DNA of 64,000 nt, taken from positions 39,184,001-39,248,000 of the forward strand of contig CM060731.1 of assembly GCA_030704615.1 (NCBI GenBank). Direction: 5' to 3'. A model generated the notes under the pieces. It was given only the letters and a program-made list of their open reading frames with translations. It was not told the DNA's origin and did not search any database. Each line of letters starts with the position of its first letter. The first letter of the stretch is position 1. Below are positions 1 to 11,505 of the stretch, piece by piece. Position numbers and translations under genes: made by a program. Origin of the DNA: Takakia lepidozioides. Its lineage: Eukaryota; Streptophyta; Takakiopsida; Takakiales; Takakiaceae.

Positions 1-311
1 AAGACCGCTCGCTTTGGTCCACAAATATTGAGAGAAAAGTCGGCTGTGTCCTTGAGCACCAAAATTAGTTGACCCCTTTGTCAGATTGTTGAAGACTTGT
101 CTATAGTGGCATGAATCTGGGATTGAAAGTTCTATGGACTATCCTACAGGAGCATACTGTTCTACGGACTAGCTATACTTTACCCTATCCTATTTCTGAT
201 CCAGACAAGAAGATCTACTAGTTAACATTCACGAGTAGAGCAAGTCCTTTGTTGGTTGATTACTTGCTGTAGGCTGACTAATCCTAGAGCATCTCTAAAA
301 TGGACAAACTT
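1..311. other. No gene recognised; flank of copia relic
   Basis: This stretch lies 3' of the RNase H end of the minus-strand copia relic, where a polypurine tract and LTR would be expected. I see neither a clear purine tract nor an LTR boundary. Confidence 0.4.
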
Positions 312-1865
312 CTATTTCCCTAATGGTTTTGTGAATATGTTAGCAAGTTGACTCTTTGATGCAACATGGTCGAAGTCTACTTCTCTTTTTAGTATTTTCT
401 CTCTAATGAAGTGGTAATGTACCTCTATGTGCTTAGTACGCGCGTGAAACACTAGATTGTTCGCCATTTTGATAGATGATGTCAGAGACCTGACAATCAA
501 GCTATAGTGGGTGATAGCCTATTTGAGAAATGAGGGGGTTGAGGTAAAGAAATTTCTGAACGACAAGTGGTTAGGGTTGTGTCTTGGCATGTGGATGCAA
601 GCCTGCGACTGGAATTATCACACCAAAGTTGAGTTGCCTTACCAATGAGGAAGCCAAGTTCTTGAGTAAGAGTCTGCAACCACATAGATTCTTTGGTACC
701 TTCAGTTATGGCTCGATACTCCGCCTCGGTTGATGACAAAGATAATGATGGTTGTCTCTTGCTCGACCATGTTACAGGTGATCCCCCAAGTCGGACACAA
801 ATCTAGAGGTAGATCGTCTTGTTTCTTGATCACCTACCCAATCTGCGTCCACAAACCCGTCCAAACCTATTCCTCCTTCCGCATAAAACATCAATCCAAA
901 ATCCATGGTTCCCTTTAGGTAGCGGAATATCCTTTTGACTGCCTCCATGTGAGACTTTTGAGGTGCCGACATAAATCTACTTACCACCTCTACAACGTAG
1001 CAAATGTCTGGTCGTGTATTTGTCAAATAGATCAACTTTCTGACCATTTTTTGATACAAAAGCTCATCTGCTCGCTCCTCTCCCATGTCAACAATTAACT
1101 TCAAGTTCTCAACCATGGGAGTTGGGCTTGTGTTGCATTCACTAAGACCTAGCTCCTTGAGCATGGCTTGGATATACCCTCTCTGCGTTAGAAAAATCCC
1201 ATTCGATAAGTACTTGAATTCTATGCGTAGATATAGCTCCAAGTCACCTAGTTGTGACATTCTGAACTTTTTGACAAGCTGCTCGGTTAACCACTCAATA
1301 TTTTTGTTGTGATTTCCCGTCAAGAGCAAGTCATCCACGTATTTAATTAGAATAATCAGCCTATCTCCTTGTCGCATGTAGTAGAGATTATGGTTTGCAT
1401 TCCTGCTCTTGAGGCCTTGTTCCCTGAGAAATGTATCTATTTCTTCATACCACGCTCTCGGTGCTTGTTTCAGTCCATATAGGGCTTTAGCAAGCTTGCA
1501 GACCTTCCCTTCTTGCCCATGAACCTCAAAGCCCTTGCAACATGTACACTTCCTCCTTCAGGCTTCCATTGAGAAAAGCCGTCTTGACATCAAGGTGCGA
1601 CAATTTCCAATTATTTTTCGCGGCAAGAGCAATCAATGTCCTTAGTGTGCCCCATTTCACCACTGGGGTGAACGTCTCTTCATAATCAATTCCCTCCCTT
1701 GTGCTTGATATGACCTCCATCTGCACTTTTTTTCTCCTTAAACACCCACTTGGAAGAAATTGGACGTTTTCCTGGAGGCAAATCGACAAGCTCCCACGTA
1801 CTATTTTCTTGTATAGAGTCCATCTCCTCTTGCATGGCTTTTCTCCAAATTGAATGGAGCACTGT
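312..1865 (-). pseudogene. copia reverse transcriptase-RNase H, frameshifted
   Basis: The RT domain starts near 1810 with the conserved KWVFK element. It continues through the segment reading HLDVKTAFLNG (around 1575), typical of copia RT. After a frame break comes the YVDD catalytic box at about 1330-1341 within IKYVDDLLLTGN. The RNase H part follows below 739 (SSTEAEYRA, then LWCDN) and ends with HARTKHIEVHYHFIREK and NIFTKPL near 312-440. All are textbook copia pol signatures. At least three frame changes (near 1380-1520, 750 and 500) make it non-functional. Confidence 0.9.
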
Positions 1866-3017
1866 CTGCTCAAAAGAGGTAGGTTCCTCTGCATTTTCCA
1901 ACACAGCAACGTAATCCTCTAGTCTTCGTGGTATTCTTCGTTCCCGCACAAGCAACCTTCGAATTTGAGGAGCGGGTGGAGCAGGTGGCTGATCAGGCAA
2001 GACAGCTTCACTAGCTTCACTTGACGTGTTTCCAAAAAGAAATGTATCGGAGAGTGTATAAGGTGACTCGGAATCAGTTGAGAAGTCTGGCGAGAAGGTA
2101 CTTGACGTTTCTGACGAGGATTGCAAAGAATCATGAGATTGAGATGGTGCAGGACTAGTTGGTAGATCAGGAGGAGCACTGGGTCTTTGATCAACTTCTC
2201 GAAATATGGGGGTGGTTGTGTCATGATTGCATAATGCCCTTTGGTCAAGTGCAAAGCCAACTTGAGACTCATCGAACGTAACATCCCTCGATACGAGTAT
2301 ACATCTAGATTGAGGATGATAGCACCGAAAGCCTTTAGACTCCTGATCGTATCCTATGAAGGCACATTTGACAGCTCTCGCTTCCAATTTCTTTATGTTC
2401 TCCTTATCAACATGAACATAGACTAAGCTTCCAAAAATCCGGAGATGACGAAGGTCTGGTCGCTTACCCGTGAGTCGCTGAAAAGGAGTTACTCCTGAAT
2501 TGGCTCGTGTCGGTGATCTATTGATGAGGTAGTTCGTAGTGTTTACTGCCTCGGCCCAAAAATAGTTGGGTGCATTGCTGCTGTGGGTCATGCTACGAGC
2601 TCGCTCCATGATCGTCCGGTTCTATCTTTCGGCGACTCCGTTGGAGTGTGAAGTCCTTGCCTGGGTAAGCTGTCATAGAATGCCATGCTTATCAAGATAG
2701 TCCTGAAATTCACCAGACATAAATCCCCCCCCCCCCCCCCCCCCCCGCGATCTGTGCGTATGTTTGAATGGATTTTCGAAAGTGGTTTTCGACCATTCTA
2801 TGAAATTTTTGAACATAGGAGAAGGCTTTACTCTTTTCCTTGAGAAAATAGACCAACGTGAAGCGACTGAAGTCGTCAGTAAAAGTAATGAAGTATCTCT
2901 TTCCTCTTTTTGATGGAACTGGCAGTGGCCCACGGAGATCAGAGTGAATGAGTTGTAAGATTCCAGTGGCTCTGGAGTTGCTGGATTTAGGAACACTCTC
3001 TCGACTTTGGTTGCCAA
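1866..3017 (-). pseudogene. copia integrase, frameshifted and cut at 5' end
   Basis: Minus-strand frames give LIHSDLRGP and FTDDFSRF, which carry the catalytic aspartates of the integrase core. Downstream come YLDKHGI and SNGVAER, the third catalytic region, and then the copia integrase tail (NYFWAEAVNTTNYLINRSP, FGSLVYVH, KCAFIGY). A run of 22 C's at 2725-2746 sits inside the core and probably marks slippage. A stop follows the KHGI motif. The zinc-finger end of the integrase is absent because the reading stops at 3017 against the CACTA terminus. Confidence 0.88.
2725..2746. repeat. Poly-C tract (22 bases)
   Basis: An uninterrupted run of C inside the integrase relic. It is likely slippage, and its length is uncertain in any assembly. 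Confidence 0.9.
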
Positions 3018-3031
3018 CACTACAGCAAATT
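3018..3031 (+). repeat. CACTA left terminal inverted repeat
   Basis: CACTACAGCAAATT is followed by a G-run. It lies exactly where the copia integrase reading frame is lost. Confidence 0.85.
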
Positions 3032-3044
3032 GGGGGGGGGGGGG

Positions 3045-3545
3045 GTTACGACGCCAGCCGCGCCCCCACGCCCCGTGCGGCGCTGAGCGTGCGACACCAA
3101 CCCCACGGAGTGTGTTTGCGACGCTGGGCCGTCGCAGCCAAACCCCGCGGGTCGCCACTTGGCCGTCACACGGAGTGATGAAGGGCAAATGGCAGCCCTT
3201 CCGCGCGACGCCCAAGCGTCGCCCTCCAGCGAAGGGCAGAAGGCAGCCCTCTCTGGCGACGGCCGGTCGTCGCACGCCGAAACAAAAAACTCTTTCTTGC
3301 CCTTTCTTTCATCGCAGCCCTTTCTTGCGACGCCAGGCCGTCGCGTCGTGGCATGAAGGGCAAAAGGCCCCTGCGACGGCCGGGCGTCACAAACTGCCCG
3401 ACTGCCCTATTATTGGAAAACCAAAAAACATGTCACAGTTTGCGACGGCTGACCGTCGCCATTTGCGACCCCCAGCCTCATAAATCCTAAAAACCGCGTC
3501 GCACGTGGCGACGCGTGGGGGTCGCAAGTAGCGACGGCAGGGCTT
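3045..3545. repeat. CACTA subterminal GC-rich palindromic repeats
   Basis: About eight copies of an imperfect palindrome of the form GCGACG-n(5-8)-CGTCGC lie in 500 bases, for example near 3118, 3205, 3256, 3327, 3371, 3442 and 3500. In CACTA elements such subterminal repeats are the binding sites of the accessory TNPA protein. That role is inferred here from position and form. The block is far richer in GC and CpG than anything around it. Confidence 0.75.
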
Positions 3546-3886
3546 TCTAGGTTTAGGTTTAGGGCCTTTGGGGGTTCTTAGTTTTTTTTTTTTTTTTTTC
3601 CATATGGTACTGGGGGTAGGGTTTTTGTTTTTCTTTATGGTTTAGCTTGTTGTTGTGGACCTTCTTGTAGATTGTGACATTCCTTTTGATAATTCTCTTG
3701 ATACCACATCTGTATGTGTTGCTCCAATATATTCATTGCCTCTGCCTTCTTTCTTGAAAGACTACCAGCCATAACTATATTTGATCAAACATAGAAATAA
3801 AGTACAATATGCATGTACATGTACAATCAATCGAAGGGAGGGGTCCAGTTCGGTGCAAGAATTGTTATGTAGCTTTGATATTGTGT
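3546..3886. other. No gene; CACTA interior
   Basis: Contains a T-run near 3580-3599 and AT-rich sequence between the subterminal repeats and the TNP2 end. I see no coding signal. Confidence 0.5.
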
Positions 3887-6800
3887 TTAATCAACTTGAA
3901 CATCATCATCTGGAGCCTCTTCATCCTCATCAAGCTGCAAGTCTTCTTGGTCATCGGAGTCATCGTCATAAATGGTCCGGCCCTCAAAAGGCACCTCCGA
4001 ATCATCCTCCACCTCGTTGTCAATGGCCGTGTCTTCGTCTCCTTCTCCAACATCCGTATCTTCTAGAGCTTCATCATATAGGATCCAGGATGCATTGTCC
4101 GGGGCGTCATCATCCTCTTCTACCCCCTCTACCCAACCTCCATCATCAGTATCATTATGACCAGTTTCTCCGTCCACCGCAATTTGCCTCACCCCAGGGA
4201 GATCCGAGACCATGATAGATACGTCTTCCTCTTAGCTGAGCATGCACAACCACCTTCCAATTCCCCCCTCTTATTTTGTCATCGGAGAAGAAAACTTGCT
4301 CCATGTCTGAAGGCCGTGAATAAGGCTCATTGGAGGGACGATGAGTAGGGTTGAGCCTATCTGCATTGACGCGCATGAAACCACAATCATCTTGCACTAG
4401 TGTTGCGGAGGGCCCCATAAGATGTGGCTGGAACCACCTTCCCTTGAAGAGAAGAGGCCGATACCTTGTATACTGAAGTTGGAGTATGTTCTCAAGCTCT
4501 CCAATGTACTCAAGTTTGCTCATAGCAGGTCGTGTATCTCCCTTGCCCCACACGGAGTCTTGCCAATATGTGGCACACAAGCCAAAATCAAAGGTTGTTT
4601 TGCGCTTCATGTCAAGAGCACGAATACGGAAATGACGACCGTGAACCCAAACCGCCGTGTATGAGGTCGCGAATTGAGAGGGACCCCTTGCAATGTCTTG
4701 CACCAAATCTGAAACCACCTCTCCATGAGCAACGACGTCATAAACTGAAGTCCGAAGCCACTGTTGGAATGAACTTAGATGTTGCAATTCCATGGGCAAA
4801 TTTTGTGAAGGAACATTTCGGCGGCCCGCTCCTCGTCGTGGGCGTCTAGTAACCGGCCTTGGATGGTTCCGCCTCCATGCAAGCGTCTCCGCCTCTCGTT
4901 GCTGAACAAGATTATTGTATCTTGCCTCCCACTCATGTATGGATGGGGTGTTCTTCAGTATGAAGTCATGCGCTTGCTCAATCACCAAGGTCAGCAATTT
5001 TACCCTCTTCGATCTTTTGGGCAAAACGATGTCTTTGGTTCGTGCATCCTCCTCTTCCTTCCACATCCGAGGGGCTTCCTCATCCACCCTTGCCATGTAC
5101 TCCGTGCAATAGAACATAGCTTCTTGCAACGTATACCCCTCCGCCATGCTACCCTCCGGGTGCGCCATTTGTCTTACAAATCCTTTCAAAGTCTTCATAT
5201 AATGCTCAAGGAAGTACATCCACCGAGAATGAACGGGGCCGACAATCGAAGCCTCTTCCACTACGTGCACTACCAAATGCACTTGGATGTCAAAGAAGGA
5301 GGGAAGAAGGTGCATCTCCAACATACACATTACCTCCGCTGCCTCCTTCTTCATGCGTGGAAAATCTGTTTCTTCCAACTCTTTGGAGCAAATCCACCGG
5401 AACAAGCCTCCCAATTTATAGATTGTCTCACGAACCTCGGGAGTCAATGTCCCACGTACTACAATGGACAAGATGTCTTGCAATAGATTGTGGTAGTCAT
5501 GAGACTTCAAACCATGGACCCCGTCTTCTTCGCTGAACTTCGTACGGAGGGATGACCCATAACCAGTTGGTGTTCGGACAACACTTATGGTGGCTATCAC
5601 TTTCTTGTATTCCTCCTTTGTCTATTGCCAAGGTACGCACCTATACTTCCACCGTACAACACCCTTTGGGTCCACACCATTTTGTTCAGCCCATAGATGG
5701 CGCATGCGACCCTGCTCCTCAAGCTCCTTTCTAACACCAAGAGAGTCTCTTTTTGCAGCCACTTCCTTCTTTGCCGGCGTGCCATGAAGAACCCGAAAAA
5801 GGGACGAGCAGACATTTTTCTCAATATGCATGGGATCTAGAAGATGACGAATCTTCAGGTCCTACATATATTCCCACCCACAAAGACTTACACAAATTTT
5901 TTACGTGAAAGTGACAATGCAACGCATACCAAATGTGCAATATCACATGCATGCATAGGGATATCGACGGTGTTTTTGTGGAATATGTACCGCCCAATAT
6001 GACAACTCGTAGAAGATTGAAAGTTGTTTCATGCCGGGCACGTCCACTTCACCATCCGTGCCCGCATGGGTCTCCTTCCATCGGTCCTCCCAAAATTGCC
6101 CAGACGGTGTCATAGGGGGGGGACGTACTTCCTCTTTGCCATCAAACAAGTGTTTCTCTCTTCTTTTCCATCGATGGCTCATAGGAAGAAATTTGCGATA
6201 GTTGGGATACACCATCTTGTGAAGATGGCGGGAGCTATGTGCATCAAGATCATCGCCACAATGCAAGCATGCATGGTACCCTTTGGTGCTTAGCCCTGAG
6301 CAAACAGTTAGTCATGTACTACACATCCCGCCACATTAGCAAAAACAAAAAGTTGTCATGTGCATGGCCCATGATGTCATCTACCCCACTACGGCGCACA
6401 AGACTGTCGCCGCTACTTTAATCAATCCCAATCCTCATCGATATTATCCGGCATTGACAAGTGAATGTACACGGGTTGTTCATGGGGAACATAATATACC
6501 TGGATAATCATGCATTGTCCAAAGCAAGATGCCTCTCATTTAAAAAGATTATCCGGCCATAGGTTCAAGTGAAGCATCCAGTGCCGGGACCCCCCTCCAT
6601 AGCTCCTTAAGTTCATCAACAAGAGGTCGCAAGTACGTGTCCACGTTTGCCACTTGTTTTTTCCCTATGAGACATTCACATCATTGTTTCAATGCTCTAC
6701 CAATATGCAAATTATACTACAAAATGAATTACACGTCTTAGTCCATGATTATGTCACTCATCAATCTTGCATCCGAATTGCGTAAGAGATCAGAAGTTTA

Positions 6801-8113
6801 ATGTAAAGTCTAAGGCAATAATAAACATGAAATGAGTACACTCACCTGGCGCAATGGCAGCCAACATGATAATGATATTTTTTAATTGAAAGATACGGAG
6901 GGATGTTGTAATTCACCATGGTCACCGGCCAAGTGGAATGACTACATGACTGGACAGAGAATGGGTTGACCCCATCCGAGGAGAAGCCGAGGTGGACATG
7001 TCTTGGGTCCTCCAAGAGAAAAGGCCACATCTCTTCAATATGCCTCCATGCTTGTGAATCTTGTGGCCCACACACCTTTCCCAGGGGGCTCCGATGCGAG
7101 GCGTGTCATCTCATGAGTCTGGCCAATTCAGGGCTTCGGTACTGTGCCCTCAATTGCGGGATGATCGGAAAGTAATGCATTTTCTAGGATAAAATACCCC
7201 ACGTCCTCCACATGTAATCATCCCATTAGCACACATAATACAACACCCTTATGTCTTTCGCTTTATGCAGCATCTCCCTCATTTGGGTGTGAATGGTCAA
7301 AACCGAACGTCGCTCCTTCCACTCCTCACTCACTCCTCACTCACTCCTTTCAAAACCACAATCAGATCTTGCATGAGTACTACTCTCTAAACCCTAAACT
7401 TGGTGGAATACACTTTACATACATTGAGAAGATTAAAAAAAGTAATCTCCATGCGAGGGGGAATGACGCTTATACCTTGCGTGGTACCTTTTTCCCTTAG
7501 ACATCATCCCGATATCGGTTTTTCTTGCACTTTGGGCACTTGGTGAGATGCGAATCATCTCCGTAGTATAGGGTTTTATCACATGGACATGCATGAAAAA
7601 TCTTATAGCCCATCCCCACATAGTTCAAGACTTCGCGCGCCTCTTTCTGCGACCGTGGCATCTTGGGTTTCAAGTGTGGAGCAAGGATATAGTCTCCAAT
7701 AGTTCGCATTATGGCAACATCCCAACATTACTTATGCCAAATCGAATTTGAAGATTGAGCAAAAGTAAGATTGTTGAAAGTCGACTCACTTTCGCCCCTT
7801 CGTACAAAGGAGTTCTCGCCTCCCTCTCCATGTCATTTGAGGGGGCCATTTCAGGATCATCGATTGGCCGGGTTCCCTCTTCATGGGATGCATCAGCGCC
7901 CACATGATGCATTAAGAGATCCTCCATGGCTTGCACATCCTCCTGGTTAATTCCATGCTCATTGTTGTTGTCACTGTCACTATCACTGTCATTGTCATCA
8001 TCGTCCGGTACCGTGGGGGTAGCGTCTCGCCCATGGCTCCCGCCTGATGTACTTGGGTTGTTTTCGGATGGGGTGCCAAGAGAAAAGACCGGGAAGGGAT
8101 GGACAAAGTCCAT
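3887..8113 (-). pseudogene. TNP2-like CACTA transposase, multiply frameshifted
   Basis: The transposase reads from an N-terminal ORF at 8113 down to an acidic tail ending at 3887. Segments in order: 8113-7709, Asp/Ser-rich N-terminus ending in the family's KVSRLSTILLLLNLQ; 7709-7497, zinc-binding segment with CPCDKTLYYGDD and CPKCKKNRY; 7075-6842, the hallmark DPRHVHLGFSSDGVNPF and WPVTMVNYNIPPYLS; 6266-5943, HRWKRREKHLFDGKEE; 5831-5622, MHIEKNVCSSL; 5600-4155, the DUF4218 region (GLKSHDYHNLLQ, HSRWMYFLEHYMKTLKGFVR, MAEGYTLQEAM) and a DUF4216-like end; 4213-3887, strongly acidic tail. Some breaks may be introns, but at least some need frame changes inside domains, so it is called a pseudogene. 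Confidence 0.9.
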
Positions 8114-9147
8114 AGGGACATATATTATAATGTGTCATTGCAGCCATACACTTCATTATAAGCGAAATGCAAACAACAACCTTCAATGTGTGTGTGCATC
8201 AAATATGTCATTCAATAATTACATGTATGTGTGCAACGTACACACATGCAAAGTTTCAAACCCAAACAAAATCATTTGCCCCCCCAATGACGCATTCACC
8301 CTATCAACCAATTTTTGTTTATTAATATGAAAGAAAATCCTCTCATGCCATTGCACCCAACAAACGGATGTGGCTCAAGTTTCATTTTTTCCTCCACCAG
8401 TGCTTAAATATGTGTGCAACACCTATTTAAAGATCCAGCAGGGGAAAAAAGAAAAAAAGAACCCCTACCTTACGACGCACTCACCCTTGCACCAATTTGA
8501 ATTAAATCGAATTTAAATGAATTTAAAATAAATATTTGTATTTAGAAAATATATAATTGCGGTTTTGAGGGGTGTAATGATTTTATTTTTAGCTCTATTT
8601 TGTTCTATGACATCGGGCTTTGCACCATTACATCCATGCAAAAAATCAGACAAAAAAAAAAAAAAAATGGAAAAAAAAAAGTGTGTTTCTAGGGTCACTT
8701 TTGTAGAACTCTCTAGGAAGAGTGCATGAAGTTGAAAATAACTCAACTTTGGAGTGCAAATGATCTGGTTATGGGTCCAAATGACTTTTGTTTACTCCCA
8801 AATTTTTCACGCACATTGCATATGCTATCATTAAGCATATGGCTTGAAAATGGAATTAAAAAAAAAATCATATGTAGACGAAACACAATTTTCCGTCTCT
8901 ATGACACGTAGCTGCGTTCAACACTAGAATGACCCATTGAATCAACTTCGTTCAAGCTCATATCTGGTCCACATGTGTATAAGTATGTTTAGATCACATA
9001 TGCAAAGATGCAACCCACACGAGCAACAAGAAAAAAATTTACATCAATCGATTAATCGGATGTATACAAAGCATATCATGAGAATATCTACAATGCCCCT
9101 CTACGCGATCCTTGTCTCAAAGGAACCCTATTTCTATCATACACATC
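8114..9147. other. No gene; AT-rich CACTA interior
   Basis: AT-rich sequence with A-runs around 8650-8680, between the TNP2 start and the SET-like ORF. It probably contains the promoters or UTRs of one or both. No motif is distinct enough to name. Confidence 0.4.
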
Positions 9148-9720
9148 TCACTCACGCTGTAATCGGAGGTCCCAATCATCCCGGGAGAACTCGTATGATG
9201 CAAATAGTTCGCTGCCAGCCCTAATAGTCCTACTAGCATATGTCATCACAAACATGTGTATCCCCTCACAGTATACTGACGTATGACCACAAAAGCTCTC
9301 ATGCCCATCGCTTTGCTCGTCCCATACTATATTGGTTCTCCTAGGATGACCAAAAGAACTATTGACCAGCCCAGCAACATTGCCGAAGATGTCGGGGTCA
9401 CCATCACAAAATCTGATCTCAATGGGAGACAACCCCCGTTTACGTACATTCTGTCCGTTGACACACAAAATGTAGGGTAGGATGTATGGGGCTTCGAGGC
9501 GTAATATACGAAACTCCGCGGAGGTGTAGTATGGACCGTAGTAGGGAAACAAGTCCACCGTGCTGTTTCTCCGAGGAGGAACCACAATATCATTGACCGT
9601 GAATAAACCCCGACCCATAGCAGGGTCTGTAGCGGCTCTCACAACATACCGTCTCCCCCAATACTCGAACTCCACATTTTCTTGGATGGGGGTTACATTC
9701 CAAGAAAAGAAAAAGAGGCT
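9148..9720 (-). CDS. SET-domain-like protein inside CACTA element
   Basis: An open frame of about 175-190 codons, read from about 9720 to the stop at 9148; the ATG is not obvious. It shows SET-domain landmarks in order: GRGLFTVNDI (cofactor-binding GxG region), YYGPYYTSAEF, GNVAGLVNSSFGHPRRTN (the place of the NHS-C-PN motif, with Ser for His) and ASRTIRAGSELFASYEF (the GEEL-x-x-Y end with its tyrosine). SET proteins are usually lysine methyltransferases. Activity is uncertain here because the NHS motif is altered. It lies upstream of the transposase on the same strand within the element. It could be cargo, a captured host gene, or an element-encoded factor. Confidence 0.6.
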   Translation of the reverse strand, partial: SLFFFSWNVTPIQENVEFEYWGRRYVVRAATDPAMGRGLFTVNDIVVPPRRNSTVDLFPYYGPYYTSAEFRILRLEAPYILPYILCVNGQNVRKRGLSPIEIRFCDGDPDIFGNVAGLVNSSFGHPRRTNIVWDEQSDGHESFCGHTSVYCEGIHMFVMTYASRTIRAGSELFASYEFSRDDWDLRLQRE

Positions 9721-10021
9721 CCGTATTGATTGAGGTGGTGTCCCCCATTAAACCAACAGGATCGGGCTTCTTCCTAGTGCGCGTCATGGAGGCTTGGGGT
9801 TCCTTCCCTTTCTCAGTCTCTGATATGCAGCAGCTGCACTCTACCGGACCGTTGAGAGAAAGAGGAGACACTAAGTGAGGAAACCGATACACCCTAGTTC
9901 TCAAGCTCACGGTATTAGCCTCTCTTCTTGCGGTCAAAGTGTTAAGCATGATGATTGAACGGTTGGGTTGAGCAGCTGGATAGTGGTATTCAGGTTTTGG
10001 CTGTGTTATGGACCACAACAT
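9721..10021 (-). CDS. Possible N-terminal part of the SET-like ORF
   Basis: A minus-strand frame opens at 10021 and runs past 9720 in a frame one base off from the SET-like frame. It could be a leading segment joined by a frameshift or a small intron. It has basic and Cys-containing stretches (SCCISETEKGKE, MTRTRKKPDP). No domain is recognised. Confidence 0.25.
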
Positions 10022-10173
10022 CGAGGGAAGAGCGACGTTGGGGCCTGCTCTTCAGCTGAGAACTTCAGGAGAAAGAGGAGCTGGGACCAGGGTATGGCAT
10101 AACCGAATCCACTTGATGAAATCGTGCAACGTTTCAACATATTCTTATCAAAATCTGCAGATAAGACGAGCTC

Positions 10174-10184
10174 TTGTTGTAGTG
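10174..10184 (-). repeat. Candidate CACTA right terminal repeat
   Basis: On the minus strand this reads CACTACAACAA, one base off from the left end's CACTACAGCAA and in the correct inverted orientation. No subterminal GC-rich palindromes lie beside it, and the flanking triplets differ. The assignment is weak. Confidence 0.4.
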
Positions 10185-10502
10185 TGCTATTTTTTGCCCA
10201 CTGCCGCATGTAAACTAGAAAGATCTATATGGTCATGGTGTGTGAGAGCCTAGTGATACAGTTCTCTTTGGGAAGCACTATTCCTCTGGTCTGCTGGACA
10301 AATTACCGAGGGCTGGATGTGAGAAAGACTCCAGCAGATCTCACCATGCGGGTAGGTCAATACAGTCAATATCATCACGATATGGGTTCAGTTCACCGGA
10401 ATAGATCGCACATGCTCAAAAAGATCTGCTTAAGAGAGGAGATGCGCTTCTGCAAAATCCACAAACGAGACCAATCTAAGCATTGCAAGGGACCATGAGG
10501 CC

Positions 10503-10930
10503 ATGAGACAACGATGTTCTCCACATGACACACATTATGGGTGTGCAAGCATAGGAGCCCTGGAAAAGGGGAAAGAGATCCATGCGGACATGATCGAAGC
10601 TGGAATTATACCAGATATCATTCTGGAGACTGCCATTGCTGATATGTATGCCAAATGCGCGAGTACGAAGGATGCACTCGAAGTGTTCAACAATATGGCC
10701 GATCGAAATGTTGTCTCCCGGAGTGTGATGATTGGAGGGTCTGCTCAGCATGAGTGTGGTAGGGAGGCCCTGCAATTATTCACACAAACGCAACAGGAAG
10801 GCTGAAGCCGGATGGTATCACTTTCATATCCCTTCTCTCTGCTTGTAGCCATGTGTGCCTGGTGGATGAAGGCCGTCACTATTTTGATTCCACGAGTCGA
10901 GATTATGGCCTCACTCCTACAGTGGCTTGC
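10503..10930 (+). pseudogene. PPR protein fragment (PLS type)
   Basis: Plus-strand frames give two and a half pentatricopeptide repeats: ASIGALEKGKEIHADMIEAG, then ADMYAKCASTKDALEVFNNM. After a frame change near 10802 comes KPDGITFISLLSACSH followed by VDEGRHYF. PLS-class PPR proteins bind organellar RNA. The fragment has no start, no E or DYW tail and a frameshift. It ends around 10930 where a LINE tail begins. It is a relic, probably moved or truncated by insertion. Confidence 0.85.
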
Positions 10931-11408
10931 ATGGTGAACAATTCCGTCGATGGATGTGAAGAGACGTCTCTCTGGTAAGAGTACCATGACAATGAATCAG
11001 AAAGTGAATATTGTCTTCAGATTGCCTACACAATGGGCATTTGCAATCCCCCTTTCCTCTCTGAATCTGTTTGCTGTTCAAAGGTAGGCTTCCCACCTTG
11101 AGTGTCAATTTCAGTCTAGTGCTGAGAATGGGTAAATGCTTGAGGTCATCCATGATGGCCTCCCCCATGTCACAGACTGGAAACAAGTTCAGGTAAGTTT
11201 TCTGCCTAACTTCATTTTCATCAGGCAATTTCCTGGCAACAGAGATGGCTTTGGACACTACAGCCTCTAAGTCAGATTTATCCAGCAGGGTCAAGACTTC
11301 TGGATTAAGATTCAGATCCTTGAGAATCTCTTCTACTCTCTTCTGCCAGGACTTCGCCTGTTTGACAGGGCGATCCTGTTTCCAAGATATAGAGTCGATT
11401 AACTTAGG
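10928..11408 (-). mobile_element. LINE 3' fragment (copy A)
   Basis: On the minus strand a frame reads LTLLDKSDLEAVVSKAISVA, then DENEVRQKTYLNLFPV, and a Cys/His cluster CKCPLCRQSEDNIHFLIHC. That cluster matches the zinc-binding tail found after the reverse transcriptase of non-LTR elements. The same sequence recurs at 21583-22300 and 22556-23075. No RT domain is left, so this is a 5'-truncated or recombined copy. Confidence 0.65.
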
Positions 11409-11465
11409 GGGAGAGAGAGAGAGAGATTGTACTCATAAGACGTTGTTTGCCGTAGCCTTGTGGCC

Positions 11466-11505
<40 letters not shown>
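11404..11505. repeat. (GA)n microsatellites around a 42-base repeat
   Basis: Two GA runs (about 11410-11425 and 11471-11502) flank a unique-looking 42-base segment at 11424-11465. That segment is found again, identical, at 59077-59118 inside an intron of the ABCA gene. Confidence 0.85.

Larger units (their letters stand above)
312..3017 (-). mobile_element. Ty1/copia retrotransposon, decayed pol
   Basis: Read on the minus strand, the order is integrase core, integrase C-terminal part, reverse transcriptase, RNase H. That order (IN before RT) is diagnostic of Ty1/copia. Several frameshifts and stops separate the pieces. The Gag and protease parts are missing: the element ends abruptly at 3017, just where a CACTA terminus begins. 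No LTR is visible in the first 311 bases. It is therefore a dead, truncated copy interrupted by a younger insertion. Confidence 0.9.
3018..10184 (-). mobile_element. CACTA (En/Spm) DNA transposon, left end clear
   Basis: The left terminus CACTACAGCAAATT at 3018-3031 matches the family's canonical CACTACA end. It interrupts the copia integrase. Inside are GC-rich palindromic subterminal repeats, a TNP2-type transposase relic and a SET-like ORF, both on the minus strand. The right boundary is a tentative CACTACAACAA on the minus strand at 10174-10184. Its flanking triplet (TGC) does not equal the left one (CAA), and no copia sequence resumes after it. The right end may therefore be truncated or rearranged. 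Confidence 0.75.

Noticed and set aside
2673-3483. Long overlapping frames on both strands
   Set aside because: They arise from the C and G runs and the GC-rich palindromic repeats of the CACTA end. Only the integrase part below 3017 is coding-derived.
10174-10184. Certain right end of the CACTA element
   Set aside because: Target triplets do not match, no subterminal palindromes are present and copia does not resume. Kept only as a tentative feature.
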